This document shows, piece by piece, positions 35,680-44,178 of a stretch of DNA of 64,000 nt (positions are counted from its first letter, which is position 1; each line of letters begins with the position of its first letter). Under the pieces are notes generated by a model, which worked only from the letters and a program-made list of their open reading frames with translations, searched no databases and was not told where the DNA came from. Both the position numbers and the translations under genes were made by a program. Source of the DNA: Antarcticibacterium flavum (GTDB lineage Bacteria; Bacteroidota; Bacteroidia; Flavobacteriales; Flavobacteriaceae); contig NZ_CP040812.1 of assembly GCF_006159205.1 (NCBI RefSeq), positions 1,364,001 through 1,428,000 on the forward strand, in the 5' to 3' direction.

Positions 35680-37560
35680 TACGCCCCTTCAGGGCTATGC
35701 AAATATTCGGTTTCTTATTCGATGGGCTTCACCCATCGCTAATTTATTACGCCCCTTCAGGGCTCATTTATCAAACTAGATTATGATTTCATAGACGGCA
35801 AAATATCTAAGCATCCCGTGCTGCAGAATAATTTAGGTCCGGTAGGAAAATTCAATCTCGAAGGAGGCAACAGAACAGCATCCGACCATTTAATAAGATC
35901 CCGTAAAGATGGAAGGATCTTGATAAGCCTCTAAATCAAGCCCTGAAGGGGCGAAATATGTCAGCCTCCCCTGAAGGGGGAGGATTAAAAACAGGTATAA
36001 ATGAAAGCCCTGAAGGGGCGTAATCAGACAGCATCCCGTGAAGCGGGATGACATGGATAACCAGTTGAGATAAAGCCCTGAAGGGACGTAATACCCGCTC
36101 TCCACCCATCGCTAATTGATGTCGCCCCTTCAGGGCTCATTTATTAAACTAGCTTATGATTTCATAGACGGCAAAATATCTAAGCATCCCGTGCTGCAAA
36201 ATAATTTGGGTCCGGTAGGAAAATTCAATCTCGAAGGAGGCAAAAGAACAGCATCCGACCATTTAATAAGATCCCGTAAAGATGGAAGGTTCTTGATAAG
36301 CCTCTAAATCAAGCCCTGAAGGGGCGCAATCTAACTGTATCCCGTGAAGCGGGATGACGATAACAAGAGGAGATAAAGCCCTGAAGGGGCTTAATCAGAC
36401 AGCATCCCGTGAAGCGGGATGACATGGATAACCAGTTGAGATAAAGCCCTGAAGGGGCGTAATTCCCGCTCTCCACCCATCGCTAATTGATGTCGCCCCT
36501 TCAGGGCTCATTTATTAAACTAGCTTATGATTTCATAGACGGCAAAATATCTAAGCATCCCGTGCTGCAAAATAATTTGGGTCCTGTAGGAAAATTCAAT
36601 CTTGAAGGAGGCAACAGAACAGCATCCGACCATTTAATAAGATCCCGTGAAGATGGAAGGTTCTTGATAAGCCTCTAAATCAAGCCCTGAAGGGGCGCAA
36701 TCTAACTGTATCCCGTGAAGCGGGATGACGATAACAAGAGGAGATAAAGCCCTGAAGGGGCGTAATCAGACAGCATCCCGTGAAGCGGGATGACATGGAT
36801 AACCAGTTGAGATAAAGCCCTGAAGGGGCGTAATTCCCGCTCTCCACCCATCGCTAATTGATGCCGCCCCCTCAGGCTCATTTATTAAACTAGATTTTGA
36901 CTTTATAAACGGCAAAATATCTAAGCATCCCGTGCTGCAAAATAATTTGGGTCCTGTAGGAAAATTCAATCTTGAAGGAGGCAACAGAACAGCATCCGAC
37001 CATTTAATAAGATCCCGTAAAGATGGAAGGTTCTTGATAAGCCTCTAAATCAAGCCCTGAAGGGACGCAATCTAACTGTATCCCGTGAAGCGAGATGACG
37101 ATAACAAGAGGAGATAAAGCCCTGAAGGGGCGAAATATGTTAGCCTCCCCTGAAGGGGGAGGAATTAAAACCCGGTATAAATGAAAGCCCTGAAGGGGCG
37201 TAATTCCCGCTCTGCACCCATCGCTAATTGATAAAGTCCCCTCAGGCTTATGCATTAAACTAGATTTCGACTTTATAGATGGCAAAATATCTAAACAACC
37301 CGTACTGTAGAATAATTTGTGCCCAGCAGGAAAATTCAATCTTGAAGGAGCCAACAGAACAGCATCCGACCATTTAATAAGATCCTGTGAAGATGGAGGA
37401 TTCTTGCTCCAATGAAAACAAGCCCTGAAGGGGCGAAATATGTCAGCCTCCCCTGAAGGGGGAGGAATTAAAACCCGGTATAAATGAAAGCCCTGGAGGG
37501 GGAGGAATTAAAACCGGGTATAAATGAAAGCCCTGAAGGGGCGTAATTCCCGCGGAGAGT
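35680..37560. repeat. Five-copy tandem array of a ~371-bp unit full of REP-like palindromes
   Basis: Units begin at CACCCATCGCT at about 35730, 36103, 36474, 36845 and 37216, so the spacing is 373, 371, 371 and 371 bp. Each unit contains, in order, a CGCCCCTTCAGGGCT palindrome, a conserved open frame of about 50 codons, one or more inverted copies AGCCCTGAAGGGGCG, and CATCCCGTGAAGCGGGATG hairpins. Units 2 and 3 are nearly identical. Units 1 and 5 are the most diverged, and unit 5 has an in-frame stop and degraded palindromes. Partial units with CCTCCCCTGAAGGGGGAGG hairpins trail to 37560. The array begins about 70 bp after nupC and ends about 50 bp before an IS element. Confidence 0.92.
36119..36307 (+). 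other. Recurrent open frame inside the tandem array (coding status doubtful)
   Basis: In unit 2 an ATG frame of 62 codons reads through the palindrome (SPLQGSFIKL) and on to DFIDGKISKHPVLQNNLGPV and a GRFLISL end. The same frame is open in unit 3 (from 36490). It is open but without a good start in units 1 and 4, and broken in unit 5. Among units 1-4 about half of the differences are synonymous, so ancestral coding is possible but not shown. I recognise no family. It may be a relic of the 3' end of a gene captured when the array arose. Confidence 0.3.
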
Positions 37561-37674
37561 TTGCATCCTTTTCTTAACCTATTTTTAAAACTTAATTTCT
37601 ATTGGAATGATAAAAAAACCCTTCCGGATTCCGGAGGGCACTGAAAAACTATCTCTTTTGAGATGAACTTATTG

Positions 37675-37718
37675 AAGCGATCAAGCAAAAATCTATTTTT
37701 GACTCGATCGCTTTTTTA
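37675..37718 (+). terminator. Hairpin with T-run inside the IS left end
   Basis: Stem AAGCGATC / GATCGCTT with an inner AAAAAT/ATTTTT pairing, followed by TTTTTTATTT on the plus strand. It could stop transcription entering the IS from the nupC side and so prevent antisense of the transposase gene. Confidence 0.55.
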
Positions 37719-37813
37719 TTTAGGATTTCCGGTGGCGGTTTTTTTATTGATGACCAATCCCTTAGGATGATTAATCTGAGCTCTTAAAGCTCATTTTATT
37801 TCGAATCTGAAAC

Positions 37814-39271
37814 TTATATGGTTAATTTAAGGATTCTCTTAAGGTTTACGGTGAATATTGCCAAAGCCCCCTGCATTTGCATGCTATTAATGCCATATGC
37901 TATAGCACGATCATAACCGTGAACATTTTTTAGTTCGCTATTTTTAGCCTCGATCTTATAGCGGTGTTTAGATTTTTCTTTATAATATTCAGACTCCTGA
38001 AACACTATCTGTTCCTGGTGTAAGCTTGACTTTATAGAGACCGAATAAGTTTTAGTTTTAGCTCCCGGTTTATAACAGCCATCTCGTAATGGACAGGTCT
38101 TGCATTTCTCTACATCAAAATAATAAGTATCTACCTGGTTCTTGCCTCGTTCCTTTTTCCCTTGTCGTGCTTTTCTGATGGCCAGGTGTCCTGCCGGACA
38201 CACAAACATATCAGCATCCTTGTTATAATCAAATTTATCCTCATTCTTTCTAGAGCCTTGTGCGATTGCAGGGTTCAGCTTTGCTACGATTTTAATATTC
38301 TGATCATCTTTATCCTTGAGCTTAAGGTTTTCCTTACCTGAATATGCGCTATCACCAATTACTGTATCCACCTGAATTCCATTGTTCTGGCTTATTTTTA
38401 CAAGCATTGGCAACTCAGGACCATCACCTTTTTCACCCGAGGTGACAACTGCAGCCGTAATAATGCGTTCCTCTGTCATGGCCAGATGGGTCTTGTAACC
38501 AAAGAATTTACTGTCAGCTGATTTATGGCCGGTTTTGGCATCTGTATCCTTAGAAAGAATGTAGTTTTCCTGGGTATCTTCCACAGTCTCCTTTAACAGG
38601 TTCAACTTCTCTTTGACTGCAGGAATTAAACTTAATGTTTGGTCTGATTCAATACACTTCTCCAGTTCCTTGCAATAAGCAAGTTCCTTTTCCAACTCAC
38701 CCGAAGCGTTCTTTTCCGGGAAGCGTTCTTTCATATTTTCATCTACAGCGTAAACCACTTTGCGAAGCAGCTTTGAACGCTCTCTCAGGACCTCAAGTGC
38801 TGAATATGGATTTGATCTGGATAGAGAATGTGTGGCATCAACAATAAGGGATTTAGATGTAATGATTCCCTTTTCAATGGATATTGAGACAGTTTTATTT
38901 ATAAGCAGATTCAATAAATCGGTATCTTTTAAACGCAGCTTACGAAACTTAGTCAATGAACTGGAGTTTATGACTGCATCCTCGGGTGCCATTTCAAGGA
39001 AATATTTGAAGGACATATCATATCTGGAACGTTCAACTACATCAACATCTGAAATGGTATAGATCGTTTTTAATAGTAAATACTTGAACATCCGGATAGG
39101 ACTTTCTGCGTTACGCCCATTATTTAAACAATAGTTGTTCACTAGTTCATCGTAGATGAAAGTAAAATCTATTAATTCGTTGATTTTTCTAAGAAGATTA
39201 TCTTTGGGTATAATTAAAGCATATAAATCAGAATATGCACTTAATTGCATTTTTTGCTGCGGTAACAACAT
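37814..39271 (-). CDS. IS1182-family DDE transposase
   Basis: A 485-residue intact transposase. The N-terminal region (LRKINELIDFTFIYDEL, then the DUF772-type segment PIRMFKYLLLKTIYTISDVDVVERSRYDMSF, shown here in two joined parts of a longer stretch at about residues 30-90) is typical. Catalytic acidic residues are probably the Asp in LIVDATHS (about 145), the Asp in VIGDSAYSGKEN (about 305) and the Glu in YKIEAKNSELKN (about 450). A CPLRDGC cysteine motif sits near 395. No frameshift or premature stop is seen, so the element may still be active. Confidence 0.93.
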   Translation of the reverse strand: MLLPQQKMQLSAYSDLYALIIPKDNLLRKINELIDFTFIYDELVNNYCLNNGRNAESPIRMFKYLLLKTIYTISDVDVVERSRYDMSFKYFLEMAPEDAVINSSSLTKFRKLRLKDTDLLNLLINKTVSISIEKGIITSKSLIVDATHSLSRSNPYSALEVLRERSKLLRKVVYAVDENMKERFPEKNASGELEKELAYCKELEKCIESDQTLSLIPAVKEKLNLLKETVEDTQENYILSKDTDAKTGHKSADSKFFGYKTHLAMTEERIITAAVVTSGEKGDGPELPMLVKISQNNGIQVDTVIGDSAYSGKENLKLKDKDDQNIKIVAKLNPAIAQGSRKNEDKFDYNKDADMFVCPAGHLAIRKARQGKKERGKNQVDTYYFDVEKCKTCPLRDGCYKPGAKTKTYSVSIKSSLHQEQIVFQESEYYKEKSKHRYKIEAKNSELKNVHGYDRAIAYGINSMQMQGALAIFTVNLKRILKLTI

Positions 39272-39304
39272 ATGGGAGACATTAGAAATCAGTCATGAAA
39301 ATAC

Positions 39305-39342
39305 AAAAAAGGAGCGAAACCATTATGATTTCGCTCCTTTTT
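39305..39342. terminator. Terminator hairpin at the IS right end
   Basis: Perfect 9-bp stem GGAGCGAAA / TTTCGCTCC with A-run and T-run on either side, between the transposase start and the right inverted repeat. It works in both directions and would shield the transposase from outside transcription. Confidence 0.8.
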
Positions 39343-39428
39343 ATTTATCCTAAAATGTAATTATTTAGAGGACTTTTTCAGTGCCCTCGGATTCCGAAAG
39401 GGTTTTTTATTTCAACAATATTAGGTGT

Positions 39429-41297
39429 CTATCCCAGTGCTACAAGGCTACCACCAATAGCGGCTCCGGCTGAAAGAACAGCACTGGCAACCAGCCACCA
39501 GGCTGCTGCAGCGGCATTCTTCCTGGTATTCTCTGCCTGGATGACCGCTTTTCTTTTGAGGTTCTCGACTCTTCGGTTGGCTTCATCCTCCACCTCTGTG
39601 ATCTTTTGAAGCACGTTGTTCTTCGCATCCTCATAAGACTGCACCACTCTATCTATATCTCTTTGGTCAATATTGGTATTCGCGGTTACTGCGGAAACAA
39701 TTGTATCCCTGTCCATTCCTGAAAGTTTTCTCTTAAAGCTTGACAAGGCATTCTCACCGCTTCCACTACCGGCACCCATACCTATCTTATTCTGGAAGTA
39801 ACTGGTAAGCCTGGAAAAATCAATATCTGGCTTTCCGTTGCCGTTCAGCAGCTTCGAAACCTCTCTTTCCAGTTTCATCTTAAGATTTGTAGCATCATGC
39901 ATCACCCCATCGACACTACTACCTGCCCCGCTGAATTGAGAGATCACTTTTTGAAGCAGCTCTTCCACTTTATCTGCATATTTCTCTATTTGCTGCCTGT
40001 TCAATGCAGTATTTGCAGCCAGGACATCGATAATGGTCTTGCGGTCTATCTCGCCCATTTTGGAAGCTAACTTTCTGCCTTCCACTTTGGGATTATTCAC
40101 AACACTCATAATTTGCTGCTCTATCTGGTCTCTGTCCATATCCTCAGGAGTGGCTTTAGAAAGGATATCCTTGATCTTCTCAATATATCCATGTACTTCC
40201 TCCTCCTCTGCCGGGGTGAATTTGGCTACTACCTTCTCCAGCTTCTCTTCTTTGGTATCACCTTCGCCATAGGCCTGCTTAAGTTCATTTTGAAGTTGCT
40301 TTAGTTGCTCTACCTTTCCTTTATCCTCAACGTTTGCCTCATCTCCCGAAGCCTGTTCGATGGCCCTGGTCATTACCTGTTGTATAGCCATCCATTTCCC
40401 GGGGCTGCTACTGCTGCTGGTTTGCTTTTGAACCTTCTCCTGTCGCTGGTCAGATTCCCTGGTGATCTTCTCAGTCCTTTCATCAGATTCCCGGGTGATA
40501 CGTTCATTTCTTTTATCAGATTCTTCAATTATTTGTTTGATATCATTCTTTACCTTCTCATAATCTGGTACATTTCTGTCTACTTTAGTAAAGAACTCAT
40601 CAATAGTATCGTTGATAACCGTGGGATCAAAACTCGCACTAAAGTCCTTTCGAATCTTATCCACAGTATCTTCAGCAACATGCTTCATTTGAGTTTCGGG
40701 CGAGGTGGCAAACATGCTCTTCACTGCTTCTCCAGAGGCTCTAAGACCCGAGGTAGCAGTATTAATAAGACCTCCTATTAAAGAATTTACAACTTTACTT
40801 TCAAGATAGAAAAGCAGGATAAAAAAAGTGGCCCAAATTACAAGTCCCAGAGTTATCGCGATTACCGGGCTTGCAATAAGTGCGAGGTTTATTGCAAGCG
40901 CCGTGGCTCCAAAAAGGGATATGATAGTAGTAAGCACACTCCAGGCCCCAAAACCGGTAGTGATCATTGTGCCGGTATCCATCCCATCATCATCGTCATC
41001 GTCACGGGTTACATCGTGATCTAAATCGTGAAGATTATCTTTCCTGTTTGGGTGATACTTACCCTTTACATATTTCTCCTTGATATCTCCAATAGCCGTA
41101 ATCCCTGTAGCTACAGAGAGTGCGGTAAGTATGAACTGGAAACCCATCGCCAGGACCACCCCTGCTATAACAGCTATGAAAAAATGTGGGGTGATTATCG
41201 ATTCTGCTATGTAATCCACTTCCCGCTCCTGTGCCTGTAAAACCAATGGCCCCAGTAATAACATAATACTCATTAAATTTCTTCGTTTCATTTTCAT
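39429..41297 (-). CDS. 622-residue membrane and coiled-coil protein of unknown function
   Basis: Not a family that I can name. Signal peptide about 1-22 (ending VLQAQ). Transmembrane segments lie at about 38-60, 110-135 and 140-165, with a run of six Asp between them (about 99-104). The long middle region is charged and helical: tandem R-I-T-R-E-S-D-E-R-T-E-K-like coiled-coil heptads (about 255-285), then two related helical-hairpin domains, IDRKTIIDVLAANTALNRQQIEKY (about 418-445) and MDRDTIVSAVTANTNIDQRDIDRV (about 530-555). The C-terminus is a helix (KNAAAAAWWLVASAVLSAGA) rich in Ala and Trp, likely membrane-inserted. Such repeat-plus-AAAAWW proteins occur in other phyla without known function. 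Gene starts are ambiguous (MKMKRRNL). Confidence 0.6.
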   Translation of the reverse strand: MKMKRRNLMSIMLLLGPLVLQAQEREVDYIAESIITPHFFIAVIAGVVLAMGFQFILTALSVATGITAIGDIKEKYVKGKYHPNRKDNLHDLDHDVTRDDDDDDGMDTGTMITTGFGAWSVLTTIISLFGATALAINLALIASPVIAITLGLVIWATFFILLFYLESKVVNSLIGGLINTATSGLRASGEAVKSMFATSPETQMKHVAEDTVDKIRKDFSASFDPTVINDTIDEFFTKVDRNVPDYEKVKNDIKQIIEESDKRNERITRESDERTEKITRESDQRQEKVQKQTSSSSSPGKWMAIQQVMTRAIEQASGDEANVEDKGKVEQLKQLQNELKQAYGEGDTKEEKLEKVVAKFTPAEEEEVHGYIEKIKDILSKATPEDMDRDQIEQQIMSVVNNPKVEGRKLASKMGEIDRKTIIDVLAANTALNRQQIEKYADKVEELLQKVISQFSGAGSSVDGVMHDATNLKMKLEREVSKLLNGNGKPDIDFSRLTSYFQNKIGMGAGSGSGENALSSFKRKLSGMDRDTIVSAVTANTNIDQRDIDRVVQSYEDAKNNVLQKITEVEDEANRRVENLKRKAVIQAENTRKNAAAAAWWLVASAVLSAGAAIGGSLVALG

Positions 41298-41518
41298 TTT
41301 GATTTAAGTTAGTATTCGGCTTTCTACTAGTTACAGCTTATTTAGAATTTTTGATATTTAAATAAAGTTAATTAACAAAGTTTTACCCCCTCAAAAGCAC
41401 TGATTATAAACGAATTAACATTAAGTTAATAAGTATGGATAAAAAATAACCTCACATGATTTCCCACAACAATTGAATGTTTATTTTTAATCACTCTTAA
41501 ATTCTAGAATTCTTTTTT

Positions 41519-42364
41519 ATGAAACAGTATCATGACCTCCTGCGCCACGTATTGGAAAATGGAAATGAAAAAGGTGACCGCACAGGAACGGGGACCAAAA
41601 GCGTTTTTGGTTATCAAATGAGGTTTGACCTAAGCGAAGGTTTTCCTATGGTCACTACCAAAAAATTGCATTTGAAATCTATCATTTACGAATTGCTCTG
41701 GTTTTTAAATGGTGATACCAATGTGAAATATTTACAGGAAAACGGGGTGAGGATCTGGAATGAATGGGCCAATGAGGAAGGGGAACTGGGACCTGTATAC
41801 GGCCGGCAGTGGAGAAACTGGAACAATGAGGAGATTGACCAGATTAAAGATGTGGTGGAGACCTTAAAAAATAATCCAAATAGCAGGAGGATGATGGTAA
41901 GCGCCTGGAATCCTTCTGTATTACCAGATACCTCAAAATCTTTTGAAGAAAATGTGGCCAATGGAAAGGCAGCCCTACCTCCCTGTCATGCTTTCTTTCA
42001 ATTTTATGTCGCTCCCCCTTTAAAAAAAGGTGGCAAACCAAGACTTTCCCTACAGCTCTATCAGCGTAGTGCCGATATTTTCCTGGGAGTACCTTTTAAT
42101 ATTGCATCTTATGCTCTGTTCACAATGATGATGGCACAGGTATGTGATTATGATTATGGTGATTTTATTCATACATTTGGAGACGCACATATTTATAGTA
42201 ATCATTATGAACAGGTGCAGCTACAGCTTAGCCGGGATCCACGGCCGTTGCCAACAATGAAAATCAATCCCCATGTTAAGGATATCTTCAGCTTTAAGTT
42301 TGAAGATTTCACGCTGGAAAATTACGACCCGCACCCGCATATCAAAGCAAAGGTAGCTGTCTAA
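41519..42364 (+). CDS. thyA: Thymidylate synthase
   Basis: A 281-residue ThyA that methylates dUMP to dTMP with methylenetetrahydrofolate. It shows [12 protein letters not shown], the folate-contacting [28 protein letters not shown], the catalytic Cys156 in [30 protein letters not shown] and the C-terminal [12 protein letters not shown]. Compared with the 264-residue E. coli enzyme there is an insert at about 138-150. The by-product dihydrofolate is recycled by the reductase encoded at 47680. It probably forms a transcript with the small TonB-C-like gene 15 bp downstream. Confidence 0.97.
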   Translation: MKQYHDLLRHVLENGNEKGDRTGTGTKSVFGYQMRFDLSEGFPMVTTKKLHLKSIIYELLWFLNGDTNVKYLQENGVRIWNEWANEEGELGPVYGRQWRNWNNEEIDQIKDVVETLKNNPNSRRMMVSAWNPSVLPDTSKSFEENVANGKAALPPCHAFFQFYVAPPLKKGGKPRLSLQLYQRSADIFLGVPFNIASYALFTMMMAQVCDYDYGDFIHTFGDAHIYSNHYEQVQLQLSRDPRPLPTMKINPHVKDIFSFKFEDFTLENYDPHPHIKAKVAV

Positions 42365-42379
42365 AAATTTTAATTTTTT

Positions 42380-42793
42380 ATGAGAATTTTCAAAGCACTT
42401 ATCGTATTTGCCTTATTTACAAACTTTTCTTTTGCCCAGGAAAATACCACTGTGGAAGGAAATAAAGTTACCCAAAAAGAAGTGGCCCCAATCTGGCCGG
42501 GATGTGAAGACAGTGAATCCACTAAAGAATGCTTTAATACCAAAATGAATTCCTTTATAAAGGAGAATTTTAGTTATTCCCAAAACGATGCAGGAGAATG
42601 GGTACGGGGAAAGTCCACTGTTTCCTTTACTGTTGATGATACCGGAAAGGTAACCAATGTGGAAACTGAAGGGCCTGAACCTATTGTAAACAAGGAAGTG
42701 GAAAGAGTGGTGAGATCCTTTCCTAAATTAAAGCCGGGAATGCGCGGTGAAAATCCCGTAGCCATTAACTATCAAATGTCCTTTAATTTTTAA
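42380..42793 (+). CDS. Exported protein with a TonB C-terminal-like domain
   Basis: A 137-residue protein with a signal peptide (1-19, ending FSFAQ) and a C-terminal domain like TonB_C: VAPIWPGCEDSESTKECFN, a pattern common in flavobacterial TonB-like proteins (P-x-x-P-G-C), then VSFTVDDTGKVTNVETEG and VNYQM-type end (VAINYQMSFNF). It lacks the membrane anchor and Pro-rich linker of true TonB, so it is probably a periplasmic stand-alone TonB_C protein. It directly follows thyA and precedes a strong terminator. Confidence 0.8.
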   Translation: MRIFKALIVFALFTNFSFAQENTTVEGNKVTQKEVAPIWPGCEDSESTKECFNTKMNSFIKENFSYSQNDAGEWVRGKSTVSFTVDDTGKVTNVETEGPEPIVNKEVERVVRSFPKLKPGMRGENPVAINYQMSFNF

Positions 42794-42834
42794 ATACTTC
42801 CAATATAAGTCGTTATAAATAGCGGTAAAAATTT

Positions 42835-42866
42835 AAAACGGGAGGGAAACTTCCCGTTTTTTTTTT
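42835..42866 (+). terminator. Terminator of thyA operon
   Basis: Stem AAAACGGGA / TCCCGTTTT with an 8-base loop and a T-run of ten, 40 bp after the stop codon. Confidence 0.9.
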
Positions 42867-42897
42867 ACAATCCCTGGTAATTTTATTTTTCCTTTCC

Positions 42898-42956
42898 TAC
42901 GTGAACCACCAGAGAGCCTACTTTAACTCCCCTTAACTCATGTTAGTTCAAGCCGT
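42898..42956 (+). repeat. Diverged copy (E7) of the CTCCGTGG/TTAACTCC dispersed element
   Basis: TACGTGAACCACC, then TTTAACTCCCCTTAACTC and GTTAGTT follow the same order as copy E1 at 8183-8260. It ends about 14 bp before the -7 box of egtB, so it may contribute to that promoter. Confidence 0.5.
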
Positions 42957-42969
42957 TCTTAAAAAATTG

Positions 42970-42977
42970 TAACTTTG
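42970..42977 (+). promoter_or_regulatory. -7 box of the egtBD operon
   Basis: TAACTTTG is an exact TAnnTTTG match, 25 bp before the egtB start. A TTAG 23 bp upstream of it is a weak -33 candidate. Confidence 0.6.
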
Positions 42978-43002
42978 GTAGACAGGCCTATAGCTACCTT
43001 TT

Positions 43003-44166
43003 ATGATCACTGAAGAAACTTTACTGAACCTATTTACTGAAACGCGCAGGGATACTGAGAAAATCTGTTCCCACCTGGAAACCGAAGATTACGTGGTGCA
43101 ACCGGTGGTTGATGTCTCGCCTCCAAAGTGGCACCTTGGACATACCACCTGGTTCTTTGAAGAATTCGTGCTGAAGAAATATGCTGAAGGGTATGAGCTA
43201 TTCGATGATAATTCAGCTTTTGTATTTAACAGCTACTATGAAAGTGTAGGGGAAAAAGTTGTGAGAACAGACCGGGGAAACCTAAGCAGGCCAACAGTCG
43301 CCTGGGTGTATGAGTACAGAAAGTATGTTACAGATGCCATACTGGAATTCTTCAGCAAAAGAAAATTAAACGAGGAGATCAAGGAAGTCCTGGAAATAGG
43401 TTGCCATCATGAGAAGCAACACCAGGAACTACTTCTTACAGATATTAAATATATCCTTGGAAATAATCCCCTGCTCCCCTACTATAGTGGAGACTTTATT
43501 GAGAATACCGTTGAGGAGAATAAGCGGGAGTGGATTAAAATAGAAGAAGGCATCCATGAAACCGGACATAAAGGCGACAGCTTTTCTTACGACAATGAAC
43601 GGAAACGGCACAAGAATTATCTACAAGAATTTGAAATTTCCAACCAACTCGTAACAAATGGAGAATATTTGCAATTCATGGAGGCCGGTGGTTACAAGGA
43701 TGTGCTGCTCTGGCATGCCGAAGGATGGGACTGGATACACAGTGAAGATATTATCGCTCCCTTTTACTGGCACAGGAAACATAACGAATGGCATCAATAT
43801 ACAATGCAGGGGCTTCAAAAGCTTGATCCTGAAGCGCCCTTATCTCACATTTCTTATTATGAAGCTTTTGCATATGCACAATGGAAGGGTTGCAGGTTAC
43901 CCACAGAGTTTGAATGGGAGGCCGCAAGCGAAAAGTTTGACTGGGGACGGCGATGGGAATGGACAGAAAGTGCATATTCTCCCTATCCCGGGTTTAAAAC
44001 AGCTGAAGGTGCACTGGGAGAATACAATGGCAAATTCATGGTAAACCAGAAGGTTTTAAGGGGAGGCTCTGTCGCTACCTCCCAAAACCACACAAGAAAT
44101 ACATACCGAAACTTTTTTCATCCTCACCTGCGCTGGCAGTTTACAGGGATAAGACTGGCAAAATAA
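43003..44166 (+). CDS. egtB: Ergothioneine biosynthesis sulfoxide synthase EgtB
   Basis: A 387-residue non-heme iron enzyme that joins a thiol donor to N-alpha-trimethylhistidine with O2. The N-terminal DinB-like half carries the iron ligands: His47 in WHLGHTTWFFEE, and His136/His140 in HHEKQHQELL. The C-terminal half is an FGE-sulfatase fold (FEISNQLVTNGEYLQFME, YAQWKGCRLPTEFEWEAA, LRGGSVATSQNHTRNTYRNF), ending FTGIRLAK. It is shorter than mycobacterial EgtB (about 430). Whether it uses cysteine or gamma-glutamylcysteine is undecided; no egtA or egtC is adjacent. It is 12 bp upstream of egtD, in one operon. Confidence 0.93.
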   Translation: MITEETLLNLFTETRRDTEKICSHLETEDYVVQPVVDVSPPKWHLGHTTWFFEEFVLKKYAEGYELFDDNSAFVFNSYYESVGEKVVRTDRGNLSRPTVAWVYEYRKYVTDAILEFFSKRKLNEEIKEVLEIGCHHEKQHQELLLTDIKYILGNNPLLPYYSGDFIENTVEENKREWIKIEEGIHETGHKGDSFSYDNERKRHKNYLQEFEISNQLVTNGEYLQFMEAGGYKDVLLWHAEGWDWIHSEDIIAPFYWHRKHNEWHQYTMQGLQKLDPEAPLSHISYYEAFAYAQWKGCRLPTEFEWEAASEKFDWGRRWEWTESAYSPYPGFKTAEGALGEYNGKFMVNQKVLRGGSVATSQNHTRNTYRNFFHPHLRWQFTGIRLAK

Positions 44167-44178
44167 CCTATCAAAAAA

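Larger units (their letters stand above)
37611..39410 (-). mobile_element. Complete IS1182-like insertion sequence
   Basis: About 1.8 kb, bounded by imperfect terminal inverted repeats of about 35 bp. The left end is AAAAAACCCTTCCGGATTCC and onwards (37611-37648). The right end, on the opposite strand, is AAAAAACCCTTTCGGAATCC and onwards (about 39374-39410). Both continue to GGGCACTGAAAAA. Each repeat contains its own palindrome (CCCTTCCGGA/TCCGGAGGG). It encodes one intact transposase. Target-site duplication cannot be fixed because the ends merge with A/T runs. It lies directly beside the palindrome array. Confidence 0.88.

Noticed and set aside
36766..37354. Open frames on the minus strand of the array (containing ITPLQGF, PSGLDLEAYQ)
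   Set aside because: They read through the palindromes and hairpins, begin and end at different places in different units, and such PSGL/PLQG peptides are typical translation artefacts of REP-like DNA.
35680..37560. CRISPR-like look of the repeated palindromes
   Set aside because: Repeat spacing is irregular within the 371-bp unit, the stretches between palindromes are repeated rather than unique, and no cas genes are nearby. It is a tandem array, not a CRISPR.
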